The notes: generated from the sequence alone by a model not told the origin. 64,000 nt of DNA from Juglans regia (GCF_001411555.2 NC_049912.1:30171514-30235513), one strand, 5' to 3'. Counted from the first letter of the stretch, positions 34,661 to 47,949 are shown. Numbers and translations are program-made.

Positions 34661-37600
34661 AATACCTGGAGAAAATTACAGGTCTTGATAGCAGGAAATA
34701 CACTCATGTTTGTTGGTGGTAAGTTTTATGAAACTTGCCGGTTGTGTTACACAAGACATATCTCGACAAAATTTCCGTTGGAAGTGGTCTCAGTTTATCA
34801 CATGAGGGAATGGAAAATACAGTGTCCTTTTTTATTGGAACACTAAATGCATTTAACCAATTAGCTAATTACATATAAGATATACGTACGTACGGACATT
34901 ACCTGAAATTAGCACATGCAATGGCCAGAGACAAGTAATTTGAGCTTTCAGGTAAAGCAGAGGTACTAGATATATAGATCTTGTCAAACTTCATATCCAT
35001 GCATGGGAGGTGGTCTTGGATCTCTAGACAACAATCAACATTATCAGTGGTCAGTGGCAATGGAAATTAGTACTTAAACGCAGTACTGAAGTCATGAACT
35101 ATGCATGCATGCATATGTTTCTGTACTTACTTAAGCCAATACATACATACTCCATGGACAGATTTAAAACTTTAAGTTCAAGCATAGGTACATTAAAGCT
35201 TCCACAATTAATAATACTAAAGTTCAATTTTCCCTACGTACGCTCGCTGCAGCCTGCCCATGCAGTAGTCACTTTTTGGATATTATAGAAGCACTACACC
35301 ACTACACATAATTTTTAAGGATGTCATATCTCGGACGTTGGTTGTCAAGTTAATTTGGGCAGATTATTAACTTTACGTACATGGATGAATTTGTAAAGAG
35401 TTATAACATTAATTGAAGCCCCATGGATCGACTGACTAGAACATGATGCAAGGGTCGAAATTGATGTAATTATTGTTACCTACATTATATAGATCATCAT
35501 CTTGAAGTACTGCCTTTTGAATTCCATTAACCTGGCCTTTTCCACCTATTAATTTTAATTTCATGTCTATCTTCTAAAGCTTAACATAAAGTACTACGGT
35601 CGTAGGGAACGTACAGCCTCTTGAACCAGAAAGCTGCAAGCTGAAATTTAAAAGAACCTTTTCCAAGTTTTATTTGCAGAAACAAATGTTATTTGACCGA
35701 TGGAGACAAGTTTTTTTTTTTTTTCAATTTTATTTTAATTATCTGTTGCCATGTACCAACCAAGGCGCAGCTAATTTAACAGTTTTGTAATCGTATTTTT
35801 AATCCCCACGAACAATTTTGATAATATTTAGTCGATAAAGCGTAACGGTAGTGCAATCTCCTTTAAAAAAATAAATAAATATAAAAAAGATTAATTTTTT
35901 AATTATAAATTTTATTATTTTTTAAAACGATTATACGTTATTATTTACGTAATACACAAATTGTATTATATTATTACTCTATTTAAAAAGAAAGGCAAAA
36001 TGCAATTTCAACATTTATCTTATTAGCTAGGCGTGTTCGCAACAGATTCTCTCTTTCTTCGTCTCTTTGGCTCTCACAGACGGGTGACCAATAGAAAAAA
36101 CGGGAAGAACTTTTGGATCTGGTCCGAGGGAGTCTGCACTCTGCAGGGACCTGGACTCTGGAGTCTGGAGGCAAAAAGCTTCAGTACTTGTGCCGACTGA
36201 CACGTGTGCAAATCGACAGAGACCAGCCCAACACAAATTTAACGCACATCGCATACTAGGGAGGGCGCTCTGTCCCACCCATGTTCCTTGATGCCATGTG
36301 CACCATGTGATCCTCACTACCATTTCCTCGTGCCATTCTTTTTTCTTTTTTTGTTCTTTATTTCTTCTTTAATTTATCTATTTTTTCGATTTTCAAAAAA
36401 GTCTCTCTCTTTTTTCTTCTCTCTCTTTATTTTTCCGCTATCAAACCAATCCTCTGGGTTTACGATTATACTCCCACATTTTTTTAATATATTTACTACT
36501 TTTCTTTTGATTTGGGCCCCATTAATGTTCCGTAATTTTAGTATATATTAATTTATAACTCTTTTCGATCGTTTTTAGAAATATAATAATCTATCTTGGT
36601 ATCAAAATACACTATATATCTTAAGTACATCCAGTGACTTTGTTTACGGGTTTAAACTCTTTTTGGAGGGGAAAACGTTGTTTCAAAACCTTTGAAAAAA
36701 AACAACATGCGATGCATAAAAATTTATTGTTCTTCGTTTGTTTTCATTTTACCCAAACGATCTGCCTCATTCATAGGAGGGGGGCGTTTGGGTGGGGAGG
36801 GACATGGAACGTGGACATCAATATTGGCTTTGTTTCACAGGATGGGCATTGGCATGGACGTACATTAAATTTGACTCTTACACCGCTTGGTATTTAATTT
36901 TAAAGGAGCCATCGAGTCAAAGATGGATCGATGCATCTTTGTACCACATACGCGTTTGGCTCTTTGGGACCACAATGGTCGAAAAGAGAAAAAAGACAAA
37001 AAAGTAATGTCAGTTTAGATTCGAAAATCGTTTCATTTCATCTCATTATTATAATTTTTTTTTAATTTTTATATAAAATATAATAAACAATTCAACTTTT
37101 TTAAATCTCAATTCAATTTATTTAAATTTTAAAAAATAAATAATATTAAAAAATAATATTTTAATAATATTTTTTTCAACTTTTATCTTTTATCTAAAAA
37201 TTATATCATCTTATATTTGAATCCAAAATAATTTTAAGTTATCAGGACTTTCAAAGAATAAAAGTATGAAAGTATAAATGGAGTTTTTACGTATGTAATA
37301 AAGCAAATTATTTACCATCTAGATAAATTGTAGTTTAAAATGTAACACATCATGAGTATGTAATCGGAGACAACATAATCGATCTAAAATAAATATAAGA
37401 TCAATTTCTTGATTACCAAAGTCATGTCACATCCCGTAAATAATCGATAATTCAATGTATATTAATCATGTATACACGAATGTGTAGTCTGGCAGCCTTG
37501 ATCCTTGTATATTCACTTTAGATTCTAAGAAAAGGAAGAGGATAAACAGAGGCGTCCTCATTGGCTGAATCAGGGGAATCGACGGAACGTATTGATGATT

Positions 37601-38462
37601 TTAGGATGTGATTTATTTTTTTTTATTTTAGTGCGACATCACGAAAATCTGACATCGATGATATAAGTCTCTTCACAGTTTTGGTAACCTGGTCGATTCA
37701 ATCACTCAGCCGTACCCATAAGATGAAACAAGCTCAAAAATAGCTGTAATGATTGATCATGCAACACAATGGATCTGTCACTGTGGGCAACATGGGATAT
37801 TTCATCAAGCTGCGCATGCCTCTTGTACGGTCACAGCCACCTGGTCATCTGATAATTACCAACACACTTTGGATATATGGGAAATAAAGAGATTACGATC
37901 GAGGAGGAACGACATGCATTCTTTTATGAGGACCGTTACATCTATAAAAAAAAAATTATATAAAAAAATTTTATAATTTAATAAACCACATTAAATCATA
38001 TCAATTTGTAAGATTATTTTTATATAATTTCTTTGTAACTAAAATATTTCTCTTCTTTTCTTTTATATATAGTTAGAGCTGCACCATTGCAATGCAATGC
38101 AAACATGATCGACATGGACGTTTTTGGGTATCGATCGTGGAAGCTGCTAGCTGTAGATTAATATTCGACGTGGAAATATATTCGAAGAATATATAATAAT
38201 TAAATAAATTAATGTTTTTTGTACAAATAAAAGCTCGGAGAGAGATGATAGAATTACTATTTTATAACAACTTATTTATAATTTTAAATATTATTTTATT
38301 TTGTACTTTTGATTTGATGGATTTAAATATAATAAAAAATTATATTTAAAATTATATATAAATTGAGCAAATATATCCGCACAATATATTTCATAACACA
38401 TTTTACAATATATATTTTAAAATGAGAGTATTTTTGTAAAGTGATGTTATTTTTATAAAATA
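32501..38462. other. Long intergenic region, repeats only
   Basis: AT-rich DNA with (TA)n tracts (near 33405-33422 and 34625-34650), a possible MITE remnant near 33815-33983 (inverted CGACTGCA/TGCA...CG motifs), a homopolymer T tract near 35711, and one MITE copy at 37015-37230. ORFs of 60-98 codons, including those at 36027-36323 and 36634-36897, show no family motif. Confidence 0.35.
37015..37230. repeat. AT-rich MITE, family A
   Basis: Has TTTCATTTCATCTCATTATT at the left and TATATCATCTTATATTTGAA at the right, around the TTTTATATAAAATATAATAAA core. Same family as 10107-10295. Confidence 0.65.
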
Positions 38463-38690
38463 TTTTACGAACAATGCTATACAATTTTCTCAATCTCCAC
38501 ACACCACTTTTTTTTTTAAATCTTTATATTTTTTTTTTTTTTTGAGTTTTATTTTTTTTAAAATATTTTTTTTTTCTATTCATTATTCATATATTAAAAA
38601 TTTGATGAAAGAAAAAAATAATAAAAATTAAAAAATATGTGATGCGTAAAGATTGAGAGGTTGTGTAAATTTTTTCTTTCACTTATAAAT
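38463..38690. repeat. MITE-like foldback (family B)
   Basis: The left end TACAATTTTCTCAATCTCCACACACCAC pairs imperfectly with the complement of ATGTGATGCGTAAAGATTGAGAGGTTGTGT. T- and A-rich arms lie between. Confidence 0.6.
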
Positions 38691-38984
38691 AGGCATTGTA
38701 AACCTATCGTTACTCAAGCTTAAAATGTAGAGTTTATCACTCCAAATATTCCCTTTTATTGTACGTTTTTCTCCAACGACGGGTTTCTTCCTATACGACG
38801 AAATGTCTTGCGTCCCCTTTCATGCATTTGGAATTTTGGAGTCTTCCGATGAGGATGATTAATGGCTCCATGCAGGCGATCATGATTAAATTTCCTAAAC
38901 GTGCATTTGATGAATATGGAAGCACATATGAATTAGGCTTTTCAATACGATTATAGACGTACATATATATAATTTAGAGTAATG

Positions 38985-39110
38985 TTATTTATTATCTCAA
39001 TTTTTATTATATTCTCATTATCTCATGATGTAGCATTAGATAATAGATTTAAATATTTAATACCACATCATCAGATGATGAGATAATTATGAGGAAAGAA
39101 ATGATATATA
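38985..39110. repeat. Short MITE-like foldback (family C)
   Basis: ATTCTCATTATCTCATGATG near the left is mirrored by CATCAGATGATGAGATAATT near the right in about 125 bp. Confidence 0.6.
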
Positions 39111-39124
39111 TATATATTTTTTAT

Positions 39125-39514
39125 TGTTACGATTCTACCTCGACTAAGTATAAGATTGATTGATGGTTTATAAGTTCTTAAGCACCATTTCCTTGTAAGC
39201 TAGTTTTTAAAGGTGAGTTCTACCTAATGGATTTATAACAAATAGTATCAGAGCCACCCCACGTCTAAGGCCATGTTGCGACGGTTGCAATCGTGCGGAA
39301 CGGGAGATGATCGCCTGGAGTTAAGAAAAGACCTAGCGTACAACTAGTCCGTGTGAGCGTCGGGACTGTCGTGGAAGTCGGTTGCGGAGCGTGGTGGTTG
39401 TTACAATTCTACATTGATTAAGTATGTGATTAATTGCTGGTTTATAAACTCTTAAACATCTTTATTTTAAAAGATAGTTTTCAATGATGAATTTTAACTC
39501 ATAGGTTCATAACA
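39125..39514 (+). mobile_element. TRIM retrotransposon (390 bp, 116-bp LTRs, TSD TTTAT)
   Basis: Two terminal direct repeats, 39125-39240 and 39399-39514, both exactly 116 bp, start TGTTAC and end ATAACA. They are about 75-80% alike by eye. A primer-binding-like site (AGTATCAGAGCC, complementary to initiator tRNA-Met 3' sequence) follows the first LTR. The internal domain is only 158 bp and non-coding. TTTAT flanks both sides (39120-39124, 39515-39519). It must depend on another retrotransposon for movement (family knowledge). LTR divergence indicates an old insertion. Confidence 0.88.
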
Positions 39515-40620
39515 TTTATAAAATATATGCCAAAAGTATCATTTCCGATCGTTATATCCAATACAAGAGGAATGATTTTTGTTTTTTGAGAAATGATTTT
39601 TCTTATCCAATGGTGGAGTAGTACGGATATATATATGTGACTAATGAGATTGTAACAAGATGACATGCGTGCAGAACAAAACCACCTAACCTATGGTCTC
39701 GTATTTGGAATTTAGTCTCAATTAGTCTCAATTCTATCTAATTTTAATTTGAATCTAATATTTAATATTAAACGGATTTTTCATTTAAAATTATTTCATA
39801 TATATATATATATTATATTTTTCAAATTTTGTCCAAATCCATTTATCTTGCCGGAATTTCTGTCTCGATGCGAATTCATCTGTTTATTGAAATTTCTCGA
39901 GAAACATAATAAATTCGGAACTCTCTCATTCGGCAAAATTAACGCAAAGCAATGCGTACTTGGTGAGATTACGTGACAAAAAAGTTTTACTCTCGTAGAA
40001 AAAAAAACAAGCAAGGCATCTTTTCTATATGTATTTTTTTTTCTTTCCCTCCAAATGGTTCGGTAGAGGTGGCTTCCACATCATACAGAGTCACACACAC
40101 TCCTCTTTAAGAGATTCTACTGAGTGCAGTTAACATTCCTGCTGGGCCACCTAAACTTCAAGCGCGTGATGTCACAAGCCCTAATTTTTCACGACAAGCC
40201 ATGTTTTTTGGTTTTACCTGCCAACTGGGTTTACTTGCAGAGGGCAGCATCTGATCTAATACCAACTTTTCTTTTTTCGTAATCATAGATCTTCTGTTCT
40301 GTAATCTTTTTCGTCTATCTCTAATCTTGTAAAGCTTTTATGCAAACTGCAAACTTATCTTCCTAACCCTAGCAATTTACGATTACAACCCCCACAACCT
40401 TACTGAGATTTCGTGCATTAAATTCCCATCTCCCCTCCATTTTACCGAATTGAGAAGCCCATGAGTCATGACGTGTGCTTTTGGAACCCACCTCAATATA
40501 ATAGAGTTTATTTATTTATTTGTATTATTAAATAATAAATTACTAAAATATTGGTGGGCCTCTCGAGGCAAGGGAGACCCAGGTGATAGACACTGCAACG
40601 CCTTTTCCTTCCTAACCCAT

Positions 40621-40628
40621 TATAAATA
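40621..40628 (+). promoter_or_regulatory. TATA box of the DVL/RTFL gene
   Basis: TATAAATA lies 174 bp upstream of the ATG at 40795. It is followed by a CT-rich leader, as is common for plant genes. Confidence 0.7.
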
Positions 40629-40794
40629 CCAACTCTCCGTTCTTCTTCCTCACTGACTGACTGAGTCTCGCTGCTCTCTGCCCATTGATTCCCTCTTCTC
40701 TTTGCTTGCTTTTTCCTCGCACTCTGTGTTCCAAAAGCCTAAGGGAAAGAGAATTCTCTCAAAAAAGTCAGTCAAGAAAGTAGTACGTACGTTC

Positions 40795-41043
40795 ATGGCT
40801 TCCCTGTCTTCCAGTACTCGTGCACCCAGTGCTCCACCACCGTTTTACTTTGATGAGAAATGGAAACTTTCGAAGAAAGAAGGCTCATCTAGAAGCCGCT
40901 CCTCGACTACTCCTTTCATGAAGACTTCCCCGCAGAGAAGGTGTGCTTTTACGAGAAAGTGCGCTAGGCTTGTGAAGGAGCAGAGGGCAAGGTTCTACAT
41001 CGTGAGGCGCTGCGTGACCATGCTCATCTGTTGGAGAGATTAA
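40795..41043 (+). CDS. DVL/ROTUNDIFOLIA-like small peptide (82 aa)
   Basis: Encodes a member of the plant-specific DVL/RTFL small-peptide family. Overexpression of members reduces cell proliferation and alters organ shape; the peptides act at the plasma membrane (family knowledge). The diagnostic domain is at the C-terminus, about residues 51-82: FTRKCARLVKEQRARFYIVR followed by RCVTMLICWRD, with the conserved K/E-Q-R-A-R/K-F-Y-I and C-W positions. The first 50 residues are a Ser/Pro/Lys-rich, poorly conserved leader (SAPPPFYFDEKW). The ATG at 40795 was chosen because the frame upstream to 40702 has only a TTG. There is no intron in the coding part. A TATA box is at 40621 and AATAAA at 41629. 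Confidence 0.92.
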   Translation: MASLSSSTRAPSAPPPFYFDEKWKLSKKEGSSRSRSSTTPFMKTSPQRRCAFTRKCARLVKEQRARFYIVRRCVTMLICWRD

Positions 41044-41650
41044 TTTTAGTGATTCTTAGAATAGTTGATGAGGGTCTCGCACTGTTTTTTTCGTACCCTT
41101 CACTTGGGCGCTTTTAATTCTACGAGATCGTTCCCGGGTATGAGTAAAATCCCGGCATTTTCTTGGCATCCGAGAAGGAAGACTGGAAGCGGAAGAGGAA
41201 GGCCGTATACTTGTATATATATCCCCCCCCCCCTTTTAATTTTGTTTTTTGGCTTAGATTTTTTGGGCCCTGATGTCCAAGAAATGAGGCGGGTGGTTCT
41301 TGATCATGTTTCTGTTGCTTTCGATGTTTCCGGTCTCAATCAGAGATTTAAATTGAAAGAGAATGAATCAAAGATATCTTCAGCTTCTGAATATGATTCA
41401 CTCTGCTTTACCTCCAATTTCCCATTTTTTCCTTTTTTGTTTTCTTATATATATGGATTCTCCTGCTCTTGATGATTGAAGTAATGGGTCTATCATCTCA
41501 CATCTCTGTCTTTCTAGAAGGGGATTCCATTGAACCATTGCAGCTGATCAGCTTTGTGTGGATCTGGATTGCTTTCTGACAGATTATTATTTATCTAATT
41601 CTTTAGTGAACCGTGGATGTTGAAGATTAATAAAGAATATATAGTTTTTT
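41044..41650 (+). other. Probable DVL 3' UTR and flank
   Basis: Non-coding plus-strand sequence with a C11-like run near 41224 and the polyadenylation-like AATAAA at 41629-41634. The ORF at 41065-41472 has no family signature and is likely chance. Confidence 0.5.
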
Positions 41651-42399
41651 TTTTTTTTTTTTTAAGAATAAAGAATAGTTGTATACACAGTAGAAGACGG
41701 AATCAGAGAGAGGAGTCTTGGCAAGCCAAGGGGCACAGCCATTATCAGAATTCGGATGCCACCCCTTTTTCCATTGGGTATTAGTATTCTTTTTCATTGT
41801 ACGATTAAACTTTGCAGTCATTAGAGTAGCATTTTCGTACAAAAACCAAGTTTTTTTCTTTTTTGCACAGTATTTTACGATTAGTGGCCGAAACAGAATC
41901 AATGCACTTACTTCTACCATTAGGCTGATGCCTGGAGAAGTAATTGGGGCGCGACAGCCTATGTTCTGTAATCCAATCAAATGACTATACTGTCCTTGAT
42001 TCTGAAGTTGTTTTGACCATGAATGGACCACTTTGACCCATTATTATGGGGGCTTTCACTGTTTCACGACTCTGTTTTGTGGACGGAATCGATAGATATG
42101 ATCAGGTTCGTATCATGTGATGGGGTTAATAACAGAGTATTTCTTGGAATATTTTCATCCCTGAGAATTTTACAGCTGGCTTTCCCTGTAGTTTATACTG
42201 TTTCTATGTGGTGCAGTACGATCTGACTATTCGTTATAAAAAAAAAAAAAAAACCTTTGGAAATCATAAAGCTTGGTACTTAAATGAGTCATGACTGCTT
42301 ATTGCTCAGGACGAAAAAAAAAACAATCAGCGACTTATTCCAAAAGAAAAACAATGAACAGTAACCTATTTGTTTCTTATTGGTTTCTCTAAATTCACT

Positions 42400-42960
42400 T
42401 TTTCCTTATAATTTAAGGAAAATTTTAAAAAATACTCTCAAAATCTTCCTCATCCAAATTTTTATTTTAGAAAAAAGATTTAGGAAATGAATAGTCGTTC
42501 CCTATATTTGAAGAACTACTATTCATTCTCTAAATCACTTTTATCAATATTTCATTCATTTCAATTAAATTAATTCTTCTTCTAATCATCTATATTTTCT
42601 TTCATATTCATATTTATTATAATTTTAAATAATAGTTTTAAATATAATTTAAATAACTACGAAAATATAAAAAAAAATAATTTTAAAAATAATTTAAATA
42701 TTTATTTAAAATATTCACTAGAGTAATAATTCAAAACATAAAAAAAATATTGAGTAGTTAAATTTGTAAATGAAAGTGAGAGAAAAAGATAATAAAGAAA
42801 GAATAGAGAAATATTATTTTAATAGAATATAGAATGGATAGGGAATGAGATGTAGAAGGTTTTTGAAATATGAGTAAAATTTAAGAAAAAATTTTAAGAA
42901 CTGTACTTTTTAGCTAAATTATAAGAAATTTTATAGGGAACTCAATGTGAATGCTCTTAG
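42400..42960. repeat. Degraded MITE-like element
   Basis: The right end reads CTCAATGTGAATGCTCTTAG, close to the PIF/Harbinger-like ends seen at 12147 (CAATGCTCTTA). Inverted matches link TTATAATTTAAGGAAAATTTTA on the left with TAAAATTTAAG...TTATAAGAAATTT sequence on the right. The left terminus has decayed. Confidence 0.45.
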
Positions 42961-42999
42961 GCGTGTAAATAGTAATGCAGAATCATAAACTCAAATTTA

Positions 43000-43175
43000 C
43001 ATGTATATGCGTGATTATGGTGCATTTTAAACAGTGAGATGAAAGAATCAAAATTAAAAATTGAATAAAATCTTGTTTTTAATATTAATATTATTTTATT
43101 TTTTGAAAATTTTAAATTTTTTATTATATTTATATAAAAATTTTAAAAAATTATAATGAAGAGATGAAACGCATT
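43000..43175. repeat. AT-rich MITE, family A
   Basis: GTGAGATGAAAGAATCAAAA at the left, TTATATTTATATAAAAATTT in the core and GAAGAGATGAAACGCATT at the right match the family consensus. Confidence 0.65.
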
Positions 43176-43179
43176 ACTT

Positions 43180-44489
43180 TAAAAATCTGAAAAATACATG
43201 ATTTTTTTTATAATGTTAAAAATAACACACAAATTCATTAATTGTAATTTTTTAAAAAAACTAAAAAAATAAATAAAATACAATAGGAGTACTTTAGGGA
43301 TACGTTTGGAGAACACCGATGGCACGATTGTGCAGACGATGAAGGATGGAAAGAAGCACGCATGGGGTCTAAGTGAAAAATTTGAAAAAAGAAGCAAAAC
43401 AATTGTATTTATATTTTGTTTTGTGGAGGGGCTGGGCTATTGTTGAGGTCAACCGATCAGCTGAGCTTTCCACGGCAAATCTTGTTTGCGTGCACTTTAT
43501 GCAATCAAACAAACATCAGTCCCTATATAAGATCTTATGATTTGAAGATTAATCATTGGATTTAGGTCTCGGCGTGCTTAGGGGCCCCGCAGGAGATGGA
43601 AAGAAATAGGGTGGGTTGTGGGTGGATGTTTGATGGGATGGGATGGGATGGGATTGGAGGTTTGCCTAAACCCAAATCATTAAGATCTTAATGGATATGA
43701 TCCGCATGTCTCTTGGAGTATCAAATTCAACCATTCTACTTTGTGTTTTTGGAAATATTGCTTTGTTGCCCTTTAATTTAGATATACTATTTGATTTTTT
43801 CTTCTCCAAATCAATGCAATGGGTCACATCGATACCATCTAAATAATGAAATTAAAACTAACTTAACTTTGTCCGCCCAAAAGATAGATACCGTTTGACT
43901 GTGAATTCCCCTTTTAATTTTTTTTAATTTTAATTAAATGTACTGTAATTTACTTAAGGCCTCATGAATGCAACTAATCACATATAGACCTTAGGCGTGC
44001 ATAGCGTCAAAGAAGCACGCACGAGAATCTTAATGACCATCATCATCGCCTCATCGCTAGAATTTTTGGGCCCACCCTAAAGGAAATCTTTCAGTAGAAT
44101 ACAAATACCAAAAGCTAACAAAAAAAAAATAGTTACATGAAGTTAAAGATGATAGAAAAAAGAAAGATTCAAAGTTTTTTTTTTCGAAAAAACATATATA
44201 TATATATATATATATATATTAAGATCAACATTGAGATTTTGGGATGAATTCTTCGAATAAAAGCTTTATTTATACTTATAATTTTATTTACATAATTATA
44301 TATCTTGATTTATCAGTTATTAAACATTTAAATAAAAACAGAAAACGCTCCTAAAATGAGACTGCCACTTGCGTATTTTCTCTCCCAAGTTCCTAACAAA
44401 ACTCTCTTTTGACATTATTAGTATGTCATCTTGCTTACAAAATGTAGTGTAACGGTAATTATATGAATGTGGTTTTAAAAAGTAAATAG

Positions 44490-44533
<44 letters not shown>

Positions 44534-47380
44534 GATAAGAAAACATGGAGAAGACAGTTACGTACGTAGTCTGAAACCGTACCAGAAGGTAGAATCATAT
44601 TGAACGGGAGTTGGAAGCCAGAGTTATTACTACCCCCATACACAACTATTTTAAATTAGAATGATTTCATCTTTAATCATTCGTCGCGTGGTGTAGAAAG
44701 GACCCACCAAACACGCGAGAGAGGCGGAGTGTTCAAAGTGGGTCCGAATTTCCCATAGTCAGAGATGCCGTTTGTTGTTTTTCTTAGTGGGCTTCTAATT
44801 ACTACTCTCCATGGCTTTCGTGCTGTCGGGATTTGTACTGGGTATTAGTATTATTATCCAACTAAATGTTTTGGGCCAATATGCTACCGCAATTCAGTGA
44901 AGCCCACGGACTACTACAGAGTGATCTTGGGCCTGAGTTTGTAGATGCCACTTAACAAGTTGCATACACTCTCGGCCTTGTCGCCATCAAGAAGACACCA
45001 AGCCTTAGCCAGAGCTACTTGCAAAACAAAACAAAAAAAAAGGTCCCATTAAGTTGCCCATTGCATCTAAATCTCTTACAGATTTACCATACGAACATAA
45101 AAAAAAAAGCGTAAACTTATTAGATTGTAAATTTATTTTATGAGATTGCATTTATATATGCGCAGCGATAAATTTGTGAAAAAATTAAAGAATATAAATA
45201 GTGAAAAATAGCCTAGCTAGTTAGGTGGTCGTCCAAACATGCCGACAGTTTCTCCAATGGCGGATCATGTGTGGTAATATTTACATGCATGTACATGACC
45301 CAGTACTGTTTGAGCAGAGAAATTGGAATTGTTTGTAAAGAAGAAAACAATTGCCAATACAGCCATGCAGCCACTCGATCTGTCAGCGGGAAGCAACTCC
45401 ATATATCTATATATATCTATAAAGCTCCCAAAAAGCCATTAAATTTGGGAGGGCCCCTACGCTATATTCCATATATATATATGAGGCGCACATGTTCCTG
45501 TCTTTGCTGCCTGCTCTTAACAAAGATTTTATGCTGCAAGATGCATCTCTTCGTGACTTAACTACAAATAAAAAATAAAAAATACAGTGACGACACATGT
45601 ACGTCCATGGTGTGAGTTTATAGAGATCGAGTACTACAGTTATATTGATGTAACTAGCTAGGGTTAGTGTACACGTGCATGTCTAGATTTGTTTTGGTGT
45701 ACGTCATGTTTTCATAACTTTGATTGTTTTAAAAAGGGAAATGCCAAAACCATATCGACTTTCTTAGATATTTTCATTTTCAGTCTATTTCACTACTAAT
45801 TATAAATAATTCACTACTATATATTTAAAAACTATTCATTACTATATACAAATAATCTAAGATACTCTGTTTACCAACATTAATCTTATACGGTCAAACA
45901 CAAGAATATTGGCTATTCTAAACGCTTTTGTAATTAGTCAATCTTCGAAGTTTTAATTTCATTTTATCACGTCATCAAAATTACTTATATAAACATTCAG
46001 AACATGTTATTTGGCAATAAGATTTATATATATATACATCTATATATATATTCCAAAGCTATTATCTTCGTGCAAAAAACTTGAATTAGTACGATCTTTT
46101 GACTATGGGATTTTGTGATATGGGCATTCCAATCTATGTAATTTTTTAGACTTTGTACCTATGTATTATCATGTTGGTCGTAAACTAATATTCGAGACAA
46201 TTTTAAGTAAGATCTCAAGAAAAGCTTGGACCACATCATGAAGTATATTCAAAGATCGAACTAATCAATATTATAATTCAATTCATTGAAATATAATAAG
46301 CGGCAAGAGTTTCTCACTTACAAACAATATAAAATATAGTTAATCTTATAACCGGTCGGGCTGACCTCTACCCAAAAACAACCCACCGCTCGGAACCTTC
46401 GTTGGCGAGCTCCCTCTCAACTTTCATTGGTATTTAAGTATTTGGTAAGGTAATATTTCTAGCTTCTTACTTTCCTTCACCGTCATGAAATGGGGAAAAC
46501 CTTTGGCAAAGCCGCGTAATGCACCATGTGATTGTTCATTGTTGCTTGTGGTTTTTACTGGCTCAAAATGTGCAGTCATTCGGTGACATTACTTTGATGA
46601 ATAGGGGAGGTTATTAACATATTGGTAAATAAATAAGAACAGAATCCGACAATTTGTAATTCTGAATGTTAATAAACTGCAAATTATATAGAAATTTTTT
46701 TTTTCTGAAGAGGTCTCAATTTGGGTAGTTTTAGTATGCATCATGTGTTTCAATACTTGGGAAAAAATATTGATTTGTTTATTTTTGAATATGACTGTTA
46801 ATTATAAAGTTTAGATATAAAAAATGATTGATTTTGTTTTCTAAGAAAGGCAAATGCATAATGATTCGTATCTCTTGTTGATGAGGTATGGCTGAGGGGA
46901 ATGAGGTGTTTAAGATCGGCCATGAAAGTGGCTCAATTAGCCTGATACACCATCTATGGAAGATAAATCTAGACCTATAGGAAAAAACTTAAATTCGAAG
47001 CTTACCATGTCAGTGGCTAAGGACGACGGTGCTGAAGTGAACTCCTACGACAGTGCTGAAGGCTTGAACAATTGAGGGTTGCTGAAGCTTGATTTCGATC
47101 GGGTGAGAAAATGGTCTCCAATTCATGAAAGATCTAGTGTGATGAGGTTCATTGTGGTTTAAGTAGAATTACTGATGTGGCAAATTATCATTAAAGACTG
47201 TTAAAACCAAAGGATCAGCTCAACCGCTCCAAAACAGTTATGTATAAAATATCATTTGCTTACTAAATCAAGAGTATTTAATAAATTTATATAAGTATGC
47301 TAAACCTTACTTCAAAAATGTTAAGTAACGTTAAGTCATTCTCACTCAACCAATGGGTAAGCTTATGTTGTGAAAATATT
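43180..47380. other. Intergenic region, no gene recognised
   Basis: AT-rich with long (TA)n tracts (near 44193-44219 and 44489-44531) and a G-quadruplex-type tract at 43635. Slightly GC-richer patches at 44570-45030 and 46860-47130 have no open frame with a recognisable signature. Confidence 0.35.
43635..43652 (+). other. Potential G-quadruplex (GGGAT)4
   Basis: Four GGG tracts at 43635, 43640, 43645 and 43650 are separated by AT. This fits the canonical G3 pattern with 2-nt loops. Confidence 0.75.
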
Positions 47381-47384
47381 TAAG

Positions 47385-47565
47385 AGACGTTCGAATTTGA
47401 AGATAATTTGAGATGAATTAAAATAAATTATGAATAATAATAATATGAGTTATAAATAATAATAAGATTTATGAATTAAAATTATTAAATAATAATAAAT
47501 AATAATAAAATAAATTAAAATAAATTAAGATGAACTGTAAATATAAACATCTCCTTATTTTGAAG
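47385..47565. repeat. AT-rich MITE, family A (diverged)
   Basis: GATAATTTGAGATGAATTAAAA at the left and AAATTAAGATGAACTGTAAA at the right flank AATAATAATAATA-type sequence. It is less conserved than the other copies. Confidence 0.5.
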
Positions 47566-47705
47566 TAATTTGTTTGTTCTATCTTATTACGAGTACATGG
47601 GACCTACGAGACCGAGAGAAGTCATGTCATCGTGACGAAGGCTATTCCGGTATTAAAAAGAAAAAACGATTGGACGTTTCTAAAAAAACATTAGAATTTC
47701 AGAAA

Positions 47706-47949
47706 GGAAAATGATAGGCTTACTATCCTCTTACTACTCATTTACTACTTTTTTTATATTTAATTTTTTTTATAATTTTTTATTTTACTTAATAGTTAAG
47801 GAAGTGATAATTAATAAATTTATATATTTTTTTAATTTTTTCTTAATGATTAAGGATGTTAAAAAAATATTTAAAATAAAATGATAAAAAAATAAAAACA
47901 TTACAAGTAATAGATAGGTAGTAGATAGGTGGTAAGCCTATCACTACCC
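47706..47949. mobile_element. Mutator-like MITE (244 bp, 9-bp TSD)
   Basis: The left end GGAAAATGATAGGCTTAC and the right end, complemented, GGGTAGTGATAGGCTTACC form inverted repeats. The flanks TTTCAGAAA (47697-47705) and TTTGAGAAA (47950-47958) match at 8 of 9 positions, a 9-bp target duplication as in Mutator-like elements. The core shares TTAATAGTTAAGGAAGTGAT with the element at 62926. Confidence 0.75.

Noticed and set aside
36027..36323. 98-codon minus-strand ORF in a GC-richer patch
   Set aside because: No domain or family motif. Neighbouring overlapping ORFs are equally long, as expected by chance.
41627..42031. 134-codon minus-strand ORF next to a long T run
   Set aside because: No family signature in either strand. 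The T run could be the tail of a retroposed fragment, but no flanking duplication was found.
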